The notes beneath the pieces are model-generated. The model was not told the origin of the DNA. It ran no database searches and saw nothing but the letters and a program-made list of their open reading frames with translations. This document shows, one piece after another, positions 23,027-30,856 of a stretch of 32,222 bases of DNA. The stretch's first letter is position 1, and every line of letters begins with the position of its first letter. The stretch lies in the NCBI GenBank assembly GCA_002027195.1, contig MWJO01000099.1, forward strand, positions 1-32,222, written 5' to 3'. The translations under genes and the position numbers were made by a program. This stretch comes from Streptomyces sp. GKU 895. GTDB lineage: Bacteria; Actinomycetota; Actinomycetes; Streptomycetales; Streptomycetaceae.

Positions 23027-24324
23027 TCACTCCGTACCCGGGCCGAGGCTCTCGGCGTACGCCTGAACCTTCGCGGCCGCCTTCTCGGCGCTCTGGGTGC
23101 CCTTGGCCACGCCTTCCATCTCCTTGCCCAGCCGGGTCGCGACCTGCTGCCAGGTGCTCACCTGCGGGAAGGTCCGGGTGCTCTTCATCTGTGTGAGGAA
23201 GGCGTCCAGCAGCGGCTGGCCGGCGATGGCCGGGTCGTCCCAGGCGGACACGACGGCCGGAAGCGAGCTGTACGCCTTGTACTGCGCGACCTGGGTGCTC
23301 GGCTTCGCGAGGTGCCGGACGAGCTTCCACGAAGCGTCCGCGTTGCCGCTGCCCGCGAGGACACCCCAGGTGCCTCCGCCGGCGAAGGACGTGCTGCCCG
23401 ACGACCCGGCGGGCAGCGGTGCCGTGGCGACATGGGACGCCGTCCAGCCGGTCTTCTTCGCGGCGGTGTCGAGCTGGCCGACGACCCACGGGCCCGTGAT
23501 CATGCAGGCGGTCTTGCCGGAGACGAAGTACGGCTGTGCGTCGAGGAACGTGGGCCCGCTCGGATCGGCGGTGCCGGAGGTGAAGAACGACGCGTTGAAC
23601 TTGAGCGCGTCGACCGTCGCCGGGGTGTCGAGCGTCCACTTGCCGCCGGCGGAACGCAGGGAGCCGCCGGCTGCCAGGCGTACATCGCGACGTCCTGGCC
23701 GTTGAAGATGTCCCAGCCGATGTCGGCCCCAAGGCCGCGCGCCGCGCCCGCGTCCTGGAGCGCCTTCAGGAACGGCACCGTCGCAGCCCAGGTGGCCGGC
23801 GCCTTGACGCCCGCCTTGTGGGCGAGGTCGGAGCGGTAGACGAGCGCGTAGGTGTACGCGTACCAGGGCACGGTGTAGGCGACGTCCTTGACGACGCCGG
23901 CATCCCAGAGGCTCTTGAAGAAGCTGTCCGGGGCGACGAGGCCGTCCGGAACGGGCCGGAGGATCGACGGATCGAGGAACTGCGCCTGCGCCTCGGGGAA
24001 GAACTGGGCCAGGTCGGGTCCCTTGCCCGCAGCGATCGCCGACTGGAGCTTGGTGTAGTACTCGGCGTTCGGGATCAGCGTGAACTTCACGTCGAGATCG
24101 GGGTTCGCGGCCTGGAACGGCTTGATGACCTTCGCGAGCACGTCGGCGTCGCCCTGGGGGGCCCAGACCCTGACGGTGCCCGTGGCGGGGGAGCTGTCGA
24201 CGGGCTTGGCGGAGGCGGTCGCAGCGGTGTCGTCGCCGCGGCCGCAGCCGGCCAGGGCGAGGGTGCCGAGGACGGCCATGCCGCTGGTCAGCTGTAGGGC
24301 GCTGCGTCTGGACATGTTGGACAC
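23027..24324 (-). CDS. Extracellular sugar-binding lipoprotein of ABC importer (frameshifted)
   Basis: This family-1 extracellular solute-binding protein of about 432 residues has the GTG start 24324 six bases after AGGAG, SRRSALQ, a hydrophobic core and lipobox LALAGC (Cys27). The mature N-lobe begins GTVRVWAPQGDADVLAKV, and PAEYYTKLQSAI-like and GKGPDLAQFFPE segments are typical. The frame slips near 23670: one frame ends at MYAWQPA, and the other continues GGSLRSAGGKWTLDTPATVD. One base is missing in a GGC-repeat run, and the total span is one base short of a codon multiple. It is first gene of the transport/catabolic operon; affinity presumably defines what the pathway degrades. Confidence 0.87.
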
Positions 24325-24444
24325 TCTTGGCTCCTGCCTCACGAAGGTGCTGAGGGGCTCGCCCGACCTGGAGGCGGTCGGTGCGGCTGGCAGTGACGGT
24401 AGGAAGGGGGTGTTTCGGTCGCATGGCCGGAACCGGCCTCGATA

Positions 24445-24466
24445 ATTTCGGAACTTGTAGCGAAAT
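24445..24466. promoter_or_regulatory. Candidate ROK operator upstream of the transport operon
   Basis: ATTTCG-(10)-CGAAAT is a perfect 6-bp-arm inverted repeat about 120 bases before the binding-protein start. A second repeat, GGCCGG-AA-CCGGCC, sits at 24425-24438. The surrounding DNA is locally AT-rich, as expected for a promoter. Binding by the operon's ROK protein is inferred from position. The rest of 24325-24558 shows nothing else recognisable. Confidence 0.45.
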
Positions 24467-24558
24467 CCGTCATCACCCTGCGTCGCCGAATGGCCCGGAT
24501 ATTCGTGAAGAACGAGGCGGTATGGACTGGTTGTGATGACGGATGGTCGTCATGCACA

Positions 24559-24598
24559 ACGGAGGCGGTACGACACGGGTATGTCGTACCGCCTCCGT
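24559..24598. terminator. 17-bp perfect terminator hairpin of the fatty-acid-type operon
   Basis: ACGGAGGCGGTACGACA (24559-24575) is exactly complementary to the sequence at 24582-24598, with a six-base loop CGGGTA. It lies 14 bases after the stop of the enoyl reductase gene and no T tract follows. It separates the AfsA/FAS operon from the transport operon promoter. Confidence 0.85.
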
Positions 24599-24612
24599 CG
24601 TGGGCCGGCGTC

Positions 24613-25451
24613 TCATGCCATGACCGCGTGCAGCCCTCCGTCGACATGGAGGATCTCGCCGGTGGTGGCCGGCAGCCAGTCCGACAGGAGCACCGCGCAG
24701 GCCTTCGCCGTCGGCTCCGGGTCATGGACGTCCCAGGCGAGCGGCGGGCGGGTCCGCCAGATCTGCTCCATGCGATCCACGCCGGGGATCGAGCGCGCGG
24801 CCAGGGTGCGGACCATGCCCGCGGCGACGAGGTTGACGCGGATGCGGCGTTCGCCGAGGTACAGGGCCAGGTAGCGGGTGACGGACTCGAGCGCGGCCTT
24901 GGAGACGCCCATCCAGTCGTAGCCGGGCCAGGCCAGCGCCGCGTCAAAGTCGAGGCCCACCACCGACGAGCCCTCTTCCATCAGCGGAAGGCACGCCGTG
25001 ACCAGGGCCTTGAGGGAGTACGCCGACACTTCCAGCGCCGTCGCCGCGTCCGGCCAGGAGGTGTCGAGGAAGGCGCCGCCGAGGGCGGAGCGGGGGGCGA
25101 ACGCGATCGAGTGCACGACGCCGTCGAGACCGCCCAGGTGACCGGCGACCGCGTCCTGCAGTGCGTCGAGATCTCCGCGCTCGGTGACGTCGAGACGGAG
25201 TACGGGCGCGGGCAGCGGCAGCCGCTGCGCCATCGCCTCCGTGATGGGCAGGGCCCGCCCGAAGGAGGTCAGGACCACCTGGGCCCCCTCCTCCTGAGCG
25301 ATCCGCGCCACGTGGAAGGCGATCGAGGTGTCGGAGAGCACCCCGGTGATCAGCAGCCGCTTCCCGGCGAGCAGCCCGCCCGTCGGCCGGGCGCCCCGGC
25401 CGACGGGTCGGCGCTGTCCTCGGCCCGGGTGTCCTGCGCCGCCGTGCTCAT
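24613..25451 (-). CDS. InhA/FabI-like enoyl reductase (frameshifted)
   Basis: This NADH-dependent enoyl-ACP reductase-like SDR has about 279 residues. Motifs: LLITGVLSDTSIAFHVARIA (cofactor loop, as in InhA), HSIAFAP, the catalytic Tyr-(6)-Lys in YDWMGVSKAALESV, and the closing TTGEILHVDGG. The ATG at 25451 overlaps the FabG stop (ATGA) and reads MSTAAQDTRAEDSADPSAG. After RRAG the frame is lost near 25378 and continues in another frame as LLAGKRLLITG; one missing base in a G run restores it. In this operon it may reduce an enoyl-ACP or the butenolide ring made by the AfsA homologue. It is the last gene before the terminator. Confidence 0.85.
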
Positions 25452-26158
25452 ACGCCCATCCCGAGACCGCCGCTGACGGGGATGAACGCTCCCGTGATGT
25501 ACGACGCGTCCGCACCGGCGAGGAAGCGCACCACGTTCGCCACCTCCTCGGGAGTGCCGGGCCGGCCGAGCGCCGTCATGGAGAGGTACTCGGCCCGCCT
25601 CTTCGGGCTGACGGCCGCCACCATGTCGGTGTCGATGAACCCGGGCGCCACCACATTGGCCGTGATGCCACGCCGCCCCAGCTCCCGGGCGAGCGAGCGG
25701 GCCAGGCCGGTGAGGCCCGTCTTGGAAGCCGCGTAGTTCGCCTGCCCCGGAGAGCCGAGCATTCCGGAGAAGGACGAGATGAAGACGAGCCGGCCCCATC
25801 GGCCTTCCAGCATCCCGGGGACGGCGCGCCGCGCCGACCGGAAGGCGCCCACCAGGTTGGTGTCGAGGAGTTCCAGGAAATCCTGGTCGCTGGTCTGCAG
25901 GGCGAGCTTGTCCCGCATGATCCCGGCGTTCGCCACCAGGACCTGCACGGGACCGTGCTCGGCCTCGATCTTCTCGTACGCGGTGTCCAGCGACTCGGCA
26001 TCGGTGACGTCGCAGCGCACGCCGAAGAAGCCCTCGGGAGGCTCGCCCGACCGGTGCCCGACGGCGACCCGGTCGCCCTGTGCGGCGAAGGCGCGCGCGA
26101 TGGCGAGACCGATGCCGCGGTTGGCCCCGGTGACGAAGACGGACCGGGCTTCGGTCAT
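25448..26158 (-). CDS. fabG: 3-oxoacyl-ACP reductase, FabG-like
   Basis: This 236-residue classical SDR ketoreductase has TGANRGIG (10-17), CDVTD (49-53), ANAG (76-79) and the catalytic Ser129, Tyr142 and Lys146 (YAASK), with a C-terminal GAFIPVSGGLGMGV as in FabG. It reduces the beta-keto group on ACP-bound chains using NADPH. Both ends overlap neighbours by four bases (ATGA), so its translation is coupled to the ketosynthase before it and the enoyl reductase after it. It is a cluster-dedicated copy, not the housekeeping gene, judging by its partners. Confidence 0.9.
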   Translation of the reverse strand: MTEARSVFVTGANRGIGLAIARAFAAQGDRVAVGHRSGEPPEGFFGVRCDVTDAESLDTAYEKIEAEHGPVQVLVANAGIMRDKLALQTSDQDFLELLDTNLVGAFRSARRAVPGMLEGRWGRLVFISSFSGMLGSPGQANYAASKTGLTGLARSLARELGRRGITANVVAPGFIDTDMVAAVSPKRRAEYLSMTALGRPGTPEEVANVVRFLAGADASYITGAFIPVSGGLGMGV

Positions 26159-27402
26159 CGTGTGCCTGCTTTCTGGAGGACGAGGACGGCGTTCTGCCCG
26201 CCGAACCCGAAGGAATGGCTCGTCGCGGTCTCGACGCGCTGCTCGCGCGGTGTGCCGCTGACGACGTCGAGGTCGATCTGGGGATCGAGCTTGTCGAGGT
26301 TGGCGGTGGGCGGTACCAGACCGTGCTCGACGGTCAGGGCCGCGTACGCCACCTCGATGGCGCCCGCGGCACCGAGCGCGTGCCCCGTGACGCCCTTGGT
26401 GGAGGTCACCGACGGCCGGCTGGCCAGGACCCGGTTGATCAGCTGGGCCTCCATCAGGTCGTTCAACCTGGTAGAGGTGCCATGGGCGTTGACGTGGTCG
26501 ACGGCCTCGGGGGCGATGTCCGCGTCGGCGAGCGCCGAGCGCAGGGCGCGTTCCACGCCCGCGCCCGCCGGGTCGGGCGCGGAGGCATGGTGCCCGTCGG
26601 CGCTGGCCCCGAAGCCCGCCACCAGCGCACGGACCGTGCCGCCTCGCGCCGTCGCGTCCCGTTCGCGCTCCAGGACCAGCACGGCCGCCGCCTCCGCGGC
26701 CACGAAGCCGCCGCGGTCCGCGTCGAAGGGGCGGGACGCTCCCGCCGGGTCCTCGGTGCGCCGGGACAGTGCGCCCATGCGGTGGTAGGCGGCCATCGGG
26801 GTCGGGCTGAGCGGTGCCTCGGAGGCACCGGCGAGCACGATGTCGCACATGCCGGACTGCAGCATGTGCCGTGCGGTGCCGATCGCCGTGACACCGGAGG
26901 CGCAGGCGGTGGCGACCACGAGGTTCGGGCCGAGCGCCCGGCAGTGCATGGCGAGGTATCCGGAGATCATGTTGACCGGCCAGTTCACCATCACCAGCGG
27001 TGAGACCTGGTCGGGGCCCTCCTGGTGGTACGCGGTGTGGGCGTCCTCGTAGGAGGCGGTGCCGCCCAGCGCGTTGCCCATGACCACGCCGACCCGGGCG
27101 CCGTCCCACCGGTCCGGGTCGAGGCCGGCGTCGGACAGGGCCTCCTGGGCGGCCACCAGGGCGAGTTGGCTGACCCGGTCCAGGCGCCAGGCGGTGGAGC
27201 GGCCGAGCAGGGCGTTGGCGTCGAAGCCGGGAACCCGGCAGGAGATGTCCACCGGGAGTCCGGCGAGCGCCGGGTCCCGCTGTGCGGTGGGGCGGCCCGA
27301 CAGCAGCCGCTCCCAGTTCGCCGTCACCCCGATGCCGGCCGGGGTGACGAGACCGATGCCCGTGATCGCGACGGGTGCGTCCCGTCCGGCGAGCTCGGCC
27401 AT
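26155..27402 (-). CDS. Beta-ketoacyl-ACP synthase II (FabF-like)
   Basis: This 415-residue elongating ketosynthase has the active-site triad Cys167 (VVATACASGVTAIG), His307 (NAHGTST) and His341 (GVTGHALGAAGA), and the C-terminal SHSFGFGGQNAVLVL. It condenses malonyl-ACP with an acyl thioester. It starts within the ACP stop (TGATG). No chain-length-factor partner lacking Cys is present, so it acts as a FAS-type homodimer rather than a type II PKS pair. With KAS III, ACP and KR it gives a complete chain-building set except for a dehydratase. Confidence 0.93.
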   Translation of the reverse strand: MAELAGRDAPVAITGIGLVTPAGIGVTANWERLLSGRPTAQRDPALAGLPVDISCRVPGFDANALLGRSTAWRLDRVSQLALVAAQEALSDAGLDPDRWDGARVGVVMGNALGGTASYEDAHTAYHQEGPDQVSPLVMVNWPVNMISGYLAMHCRALGPNLVVATACASGVTAIGTARHMLQSGMCDIVLAGASEAPLSPTPMAAYHRMGALSRRTEDPAGASRPFDADRGGFVAAEAAAVLVLERERDATARGGTVRALVAGFGASADGHHASAPDPAGAGVERALRSALADADIAPEAVDHVNAHGTSTRLNDLMEAQLINRVLASRPSVTSTKGVTGHALGAAGAIEVAYAALTVEHGLVPPTANLDKLDPQIDLDVVSGTPREQRVETATSHSFGFGGQNAVLVLQKAGTR

Positions 27403-27653
27403 CAGGCGTTCCTCGCCGCCGCGTTCACCAGTTCGAAGAGGTCCGAGACGGTGCCGCTGCTGTTGAGGTCCTCGGTGGGTATCACCACGCCGAGCTGCTT
27501 CTGCAGGGTGAGTGCGACCTCGATGAGCGCGAGCGAGTCCAGTTCGATGTCCTCGAGAACGGTGTCGGGCTTGATGTCGTCGCGCAGGACGCCGAACTTC
27601 TCTTCCAGGACCTGGGAGAGGATCTCGAAGGTGGGGGGCACGAAGGTGCTCAT
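27402..27653 (-). CDS. Acyl carrier protein
   Basis: This 83-residue acidic carrier protein has its phosphopantetheine site at Ser40 in LEDIELDSLALIEV, flanked by the usual helices (FEILSQVLEEKFGV and VSDLFELVNAAARNA). It tethers the growing chain between the surrounding synthases. It lies between the KAS II gene, which it overlaps by one base, and KAS III, from which it is separated by 112 bases, the only real gap inside the operon. That gap may hold an internal ribosome site or promoter. Confidence 0.93.
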   Translation of the reverse strand: MSTFVPPTFEILSQVLEEKFGVLRDDIKPDTVLEDIELDSLALIEVALTLQKQLGVVIPTEDLNSSGTVSDLFELVNAAARNA

Positions 27654-27765
27654 GGTGAAGGTGCCTTTCGGGTGTGGGGACCCGGCTCGGGCGGGCCGGG
27701 GTGAGGGTGTGAACGTGCTGGTGCGAAGGGGGCGTTGACGGTGCCGGGCGTCGACGTGCCGCCGG

Positions 27766-28763
27766 CTACGCGGACTTCAGCGTGGGCCAGGTCAGTGCCG
27801 TGGCTCCCCAGGTGGCGCCGCCTCCGAAGGCGGCCAGGACGACACGGGATCCGGGGGCCAGTTCTCCGGTCCCGTGTGCGTGGGCGAGGGCGAGCGGGAT
27901 GGAGGCCGCCGCCGTGTTGCCGACCCGGTCCAGGTGGATCACCAGCCGCTCCACGGGGATGTCCAGCTGCTCCGCGACAGCGTGCAGGATGCGCAGGTTG
28001 GCCTGGTGGCCGACCAGCCGGTCGACGTCGTCCGGCTGCCATCCGGTGTGGGCGAGGGCGGCGCGGGCCGATTCGGTCATCCGGGTCACCGCGTGCCCGA
28101 ACACCTCCCGGCCGCGCATGGAGAAGTAGCGGTCGGCCGGATCGGCGCCGGGATGCGGGCGGGCTGCTCGGAGCCGCCGGCCCGCACCGTGATCAGGTCG
28201 GCGAGCGAACCGTCGCTGCCGAGCACGATCCGGCCGAGAGCGCCGGGCTCATCGGGCGCACCGGCGCGCAGCACCACGGCGCCCGCGCCGTCGCCGAACA
28301 CGACGCCGCTGCTCCGGTCCTGCGGGTCGATGAGGGTGCTGAAGGCCTCGGCGCCGATGACGAGGACCTGTTCGGCGGCCCCGGACGCGATCATCCCGGC
28401 CGCGGTGGTGAGTGCGTAGAGGAAGCCCGTGCAGACGGCGGAGACGTCGAAGGCCGGGCGTCCGGTGAGACCGAGGCGGCGGGCCACCTCGGGGGCGGTG
28501 GCCGGACAGGGGCGGTCGGGTGTCGTGGTGGCGAGCACCACCGCGTCGACGTCCGCGGTACCCGCCGACTGCAGGGCCCGCGCCCCGGCCTCGGCGGCGA
28601 GATGGGAGGTGGGCATGCCGGCGGAGACGAAGTGCCGGGTGCGGATGCCGGTGCGGGTGCGGATCCACTCGTCGGAGGTGTCCATGCGGGCGGCGAGGTC
28701 GTCGTTGCCGACCACGTCGGGCGGCAGCCAGGCGCCGATACCGCTGATGACGGCCGCCGTCAC
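27766..28763 (-). CDS. Beta-ketoacyl-ACP synthase III (FabH-like, frameshifted)
   Basis: This initiating ketosynthase has about 332 residues, with Cys111 in VSAVCTGFLYAL, the His in VGHQANLRIL and the Asn in VGNTAAASIPLAL. It primes the pathway from an acyl-CoA. GTG 28763 follows GGAGG at six bases and overlaps the HAD stop (GTGA). The frame breaks near 28150: RIPAP in one frame, then GADPADRYFSMRG in the next, the normal FabH loop. Inserting one base into a CCCGG run restores it, and the span is one base short of a codon multiple. Starter specificity (straight, branched or aromatic) cannot be read. Confidence 0.87.
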
Positions 28764-29461
28764 AGGTGGCCTCCGCGGGCGGCGACGGCCGGGCCGGCGC
28801 TTGCCGCGCCCGCGGTGACCAGCGCCTCGACCCTTGCCGTGGCGTCCGCGGCGTCGGTGAAATGCACGGCGTGCCAGCCGGCTTGCGCGGCGCCGGCGCA
28901 GTTGACCGCGAGATCGTCGACGAGCACGCACTGCTCGCCGGGCACCCCGGCCCGCTCGGCGGCCCCGCGGAAGATCTCCTGCTCGGGCTTGCGGCAGCCG
29001 GACTCGTACGACAGCACCACCGCGTCGAAGAGCCCCTCGGGCGGTACGGCCAGCCGCCAGTGCCGGTCCCAGGCGGGCGGCATGTTGGACAGCAGCCCGA
29101 TGAACACGCCCTGCCGGCGCAGCCGGTGCAGGGTGTCCAGCCAGGGCTGGTTGACCGCGCGGTCGGCGAACCAGCGCGCGGGGTAGTCGCTGAGGTCGAC
29201 ATGGAGGCCGTTGTGCGTCGCGAGAACCTCCTCCATCCGGCGCTCCCAGGTCTCCTGGGTGAGCAGCGGGGTGTCGAGGGGTGCCATGACGTCGTCACCG
29301 GCCCCGCAGTCGCGGGCCACCTGCCGCATCGCGGCGAGGAGCGTGGCCGTGGGCACCCCGAGTCGTGCGCAGAAGGGCTCCAGTGTCTCGGTCACCGGTG
29401 GGGTCAGCACGCCGCCGTAGTCGGTCCAGACCGCGCGCACCGGCCCGGTCGCGGGCGCCAT
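28760..29461 (-). CDS. HAD-superfamily phosphatase
   Basis: This 233-residue HAD-IA hydrolase has motif I VWTDYGGVLTP (nucleophile Asp14; second Asp replaced by Gly as in the DxGGV subgroup), motif II LLSN (Ser125), motif III Lys158 (CRKPE) and motif IV VDDLAVN (Asp182/183). Between the AfsA-like synthase and the FAS genes, the expected job is dephosphorylation of the butenolide/butanolide phosphate formed from dihydroxyacetone phosphate, as MmfP is proposed to do in methylenomycin-furan synthesis. It overlaps the AfsA-like gene by one base (TGATG). A different phosphomonoester substrate is possible. Confidence 0.85.
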   Translation of the reverse strand: MAPATGPVRAVWTDYGGVLTPPVTETLEPFCARLGVPTATLLAAMRQVARDCGAGDDVMAPLDTPLLTQETWERRMEEVLATHNGLHVDLSDYPARWFADRAVNQPWLDTLHRLRRQGVFIGLLSNMPPAWDRHWRLAVPPEGLFDAVVLSYESGCRKPEQEIFRGAAERAGVPGEQCVLVDDLAVNCAGAAQAGWHAVHFTDAADATARVEALVTAGAASAGPAVAARGGHL

Positions 29462-30429
29462 CAGTGCTCCTCCCCGATGTTGACGGCTATCTCGCTGACG
29501 ACGATGCCCTCCTGCCGGAAGCGCACGGCGACCTCGTCGCAGGTGTGGCGCACGGCGGCGACCCGGACCGGGGCGTCGAGTTCGGCGAACCGGGCGAACC
29601 TCGACCGGTAGCCGGTGATCCGCACGCCGGTGCCCGCCGCGAGGAGCGCCGCCTGCCGGGCGGCCTCCATGAGGATCATCGCCGTGTAGTGGTCCTGCGG
29701 GTGATCGAAGTGCGTACGGTGCCCTGACGGCACCGCCACCACGGCGGACACCCCGCCGGCCACGTGGCGGGCGTCGGTGAGGGCCACGTTGGCGGGATCG
29801 CGCCGGGCCACGCCGGCGGGCGGCACGGGCGTGCCGGGCGGCACTGCGGGCAGCGCGTCGGACATCGGGGGCGCCGACCTGCGGTGGTAGCGGCGGACGA
29901 GCTCCGCCTCCTCCGCGGGCGAGTAGCGGGCGGAGATGTCGCAGCGGCCGAGGAACGTGTCACCGAGCGAGAGTTCCATGACGTAGCGTGCGGCCCGTAC
30001 CGTCCCGGAGCGGACCTGGCTGCGGGTGACCGCGGCCTTGATGTCCAGCTCGCGGGGCCGTTCCTGGGGCGGGAGCGGGGTGTCGCCGGTGAGGGCCAGC
30101 GTCCATTCGGTGACGTGGAAGGCGCTGTCCTTTGCGACGTCGAGGCCGCGGTGGGCGATGCAGGTGGCGAACTGCCGGCAGCACTCCAGCAGGAGCATGC
30201 TGTCGGGACGGTCGGCGGCCGGACCTGTGTGGTCGCCGAAGTAGTGGTGTGCGGGCGGCAGTTGGGCCGCGGCGAGGTAGGTGTCCGCGGACAGGTCGGC
30301 GTAGTCGGTGAGGAAGACCTCACCGACCGCCCAGCGGTGGACGTCCGTGCGGTCGACCGTGCGTCGGTAGGAGAGGGTGGGAGCGGCGGTGACCGCGTCC
30401 GGGGCGAGGGCGCTCTGGGGGAGGGGCAT
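29461..30429 (-). CDS. AfsA/ScbA-like butenolide synthase
   Basis: This 322-residue A-factor-biosynthesis hotdog protein has two AfsA repeats: HHYFGDH with LLLECCRQ (61-86, Glu82) and HRTHFDHPQDHYTAMILMEA (237-256, Glu255). AfsA-family enzymes join a beta-ketoacyl chain to dihydroxyacetone phosphate, the committed step to gamma-butyrolactone, furan and butenolide signals. AAGGAG lies nine bases before ATG 30429. It is first in an operon that also supplies the phosphatase and chain-building enzymes, which suggests the product is assembled by a dedicated set. No gamma-butyrolactone receptor gene is visible in the window. An in-frame extension upstream to 30675 has no ribosome site. Confidence 0.9.
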   Translation of the reverse strand: MPLPQSALAPDAVTAAPTLSYRRTVDRTDVHRWAVGEVFLTDYADLSADTYLAAAQLPPAHHYFGDHTGPAADRPDSMLLLECCRQFATCIAHRGLDVAKDSAFHVTEWTLALTGDTPLPPQERPRELDIKAAVTRSQVRSGTVRAARYVMELSLGDTFLGRCDISARYSPAEEAELVRRYHRRSAPPMSDALPAVPPGTPVPPAGVARRDPANVALTDARHVAGGVSAVVAVPSGHRTHFDHPQDHYTAMILMEAARQAALLAAGTGVRITGYRSRFARFAELDAPVRVAAVRHTCDEVAVRFRQEGIVVSEIAVNIGEEH

Positions 30430-30856
30430 CGTGTGGTGCTCCTTGGGCAGTGGGCCGGGCTCGTGGCTCACATTGTTCGAACGCCGGACAGCCGTCAGCC
30501 AGAGCGTTCTGCCACCTGTGCGGCTCATACCCTTGAACTTGGTACCAGTTACCCGGGGGTGAAACGCCCGCTCCGCCCGGTTCGCACCCGTTGACAGATG
30601 CCCGCGTCCTGTCGAGGACACCTCGGCGGCGGAGCCGACGGCCGCCGGCGACCGGAGCCGCCACCGCAAAGTCACGCCAGAGTGGTGCCGGGCTCAGGGG
30701 TATCACACCCACCACGCCACACCCATTGATTTCGTGCACGATGGTCATCCGGCGTGCACCGGCCGCATGAGCCGACGGGGCGCCCTCTTCTCCCTCACCC
30801 CACGCCCGTACCCCCGCACGCCCGTTCCCCCGAACGCAGGAGGTGTGACGCTCACC
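30430..30856. promoter_or_regulatory. Divergent control region of the AfsA operon and FAD monooxygenase
   Basis: This 427-base gene-free region has lower GC than its surroundings. Two palindromes stand out: GTTCGAAC (30475-30482) and TGGTACCA within AACTTGGTACCAGTT (30536-30550), the latter next to GTTACC. Either could bind the regulator. I see no recognisable gamma-butyrolactone receptor box. TTGAAC at 30533 could be a -35, but no good -10 follows it. Confidence 0.45.

Noticed and set aside
26155..27653. Type II polyketide minimal PKS
   Set aside because: There is one ketosynthase with active Cys and no chain-length factor; KAS III, KR and ER beside it indicate a FAS-type system.
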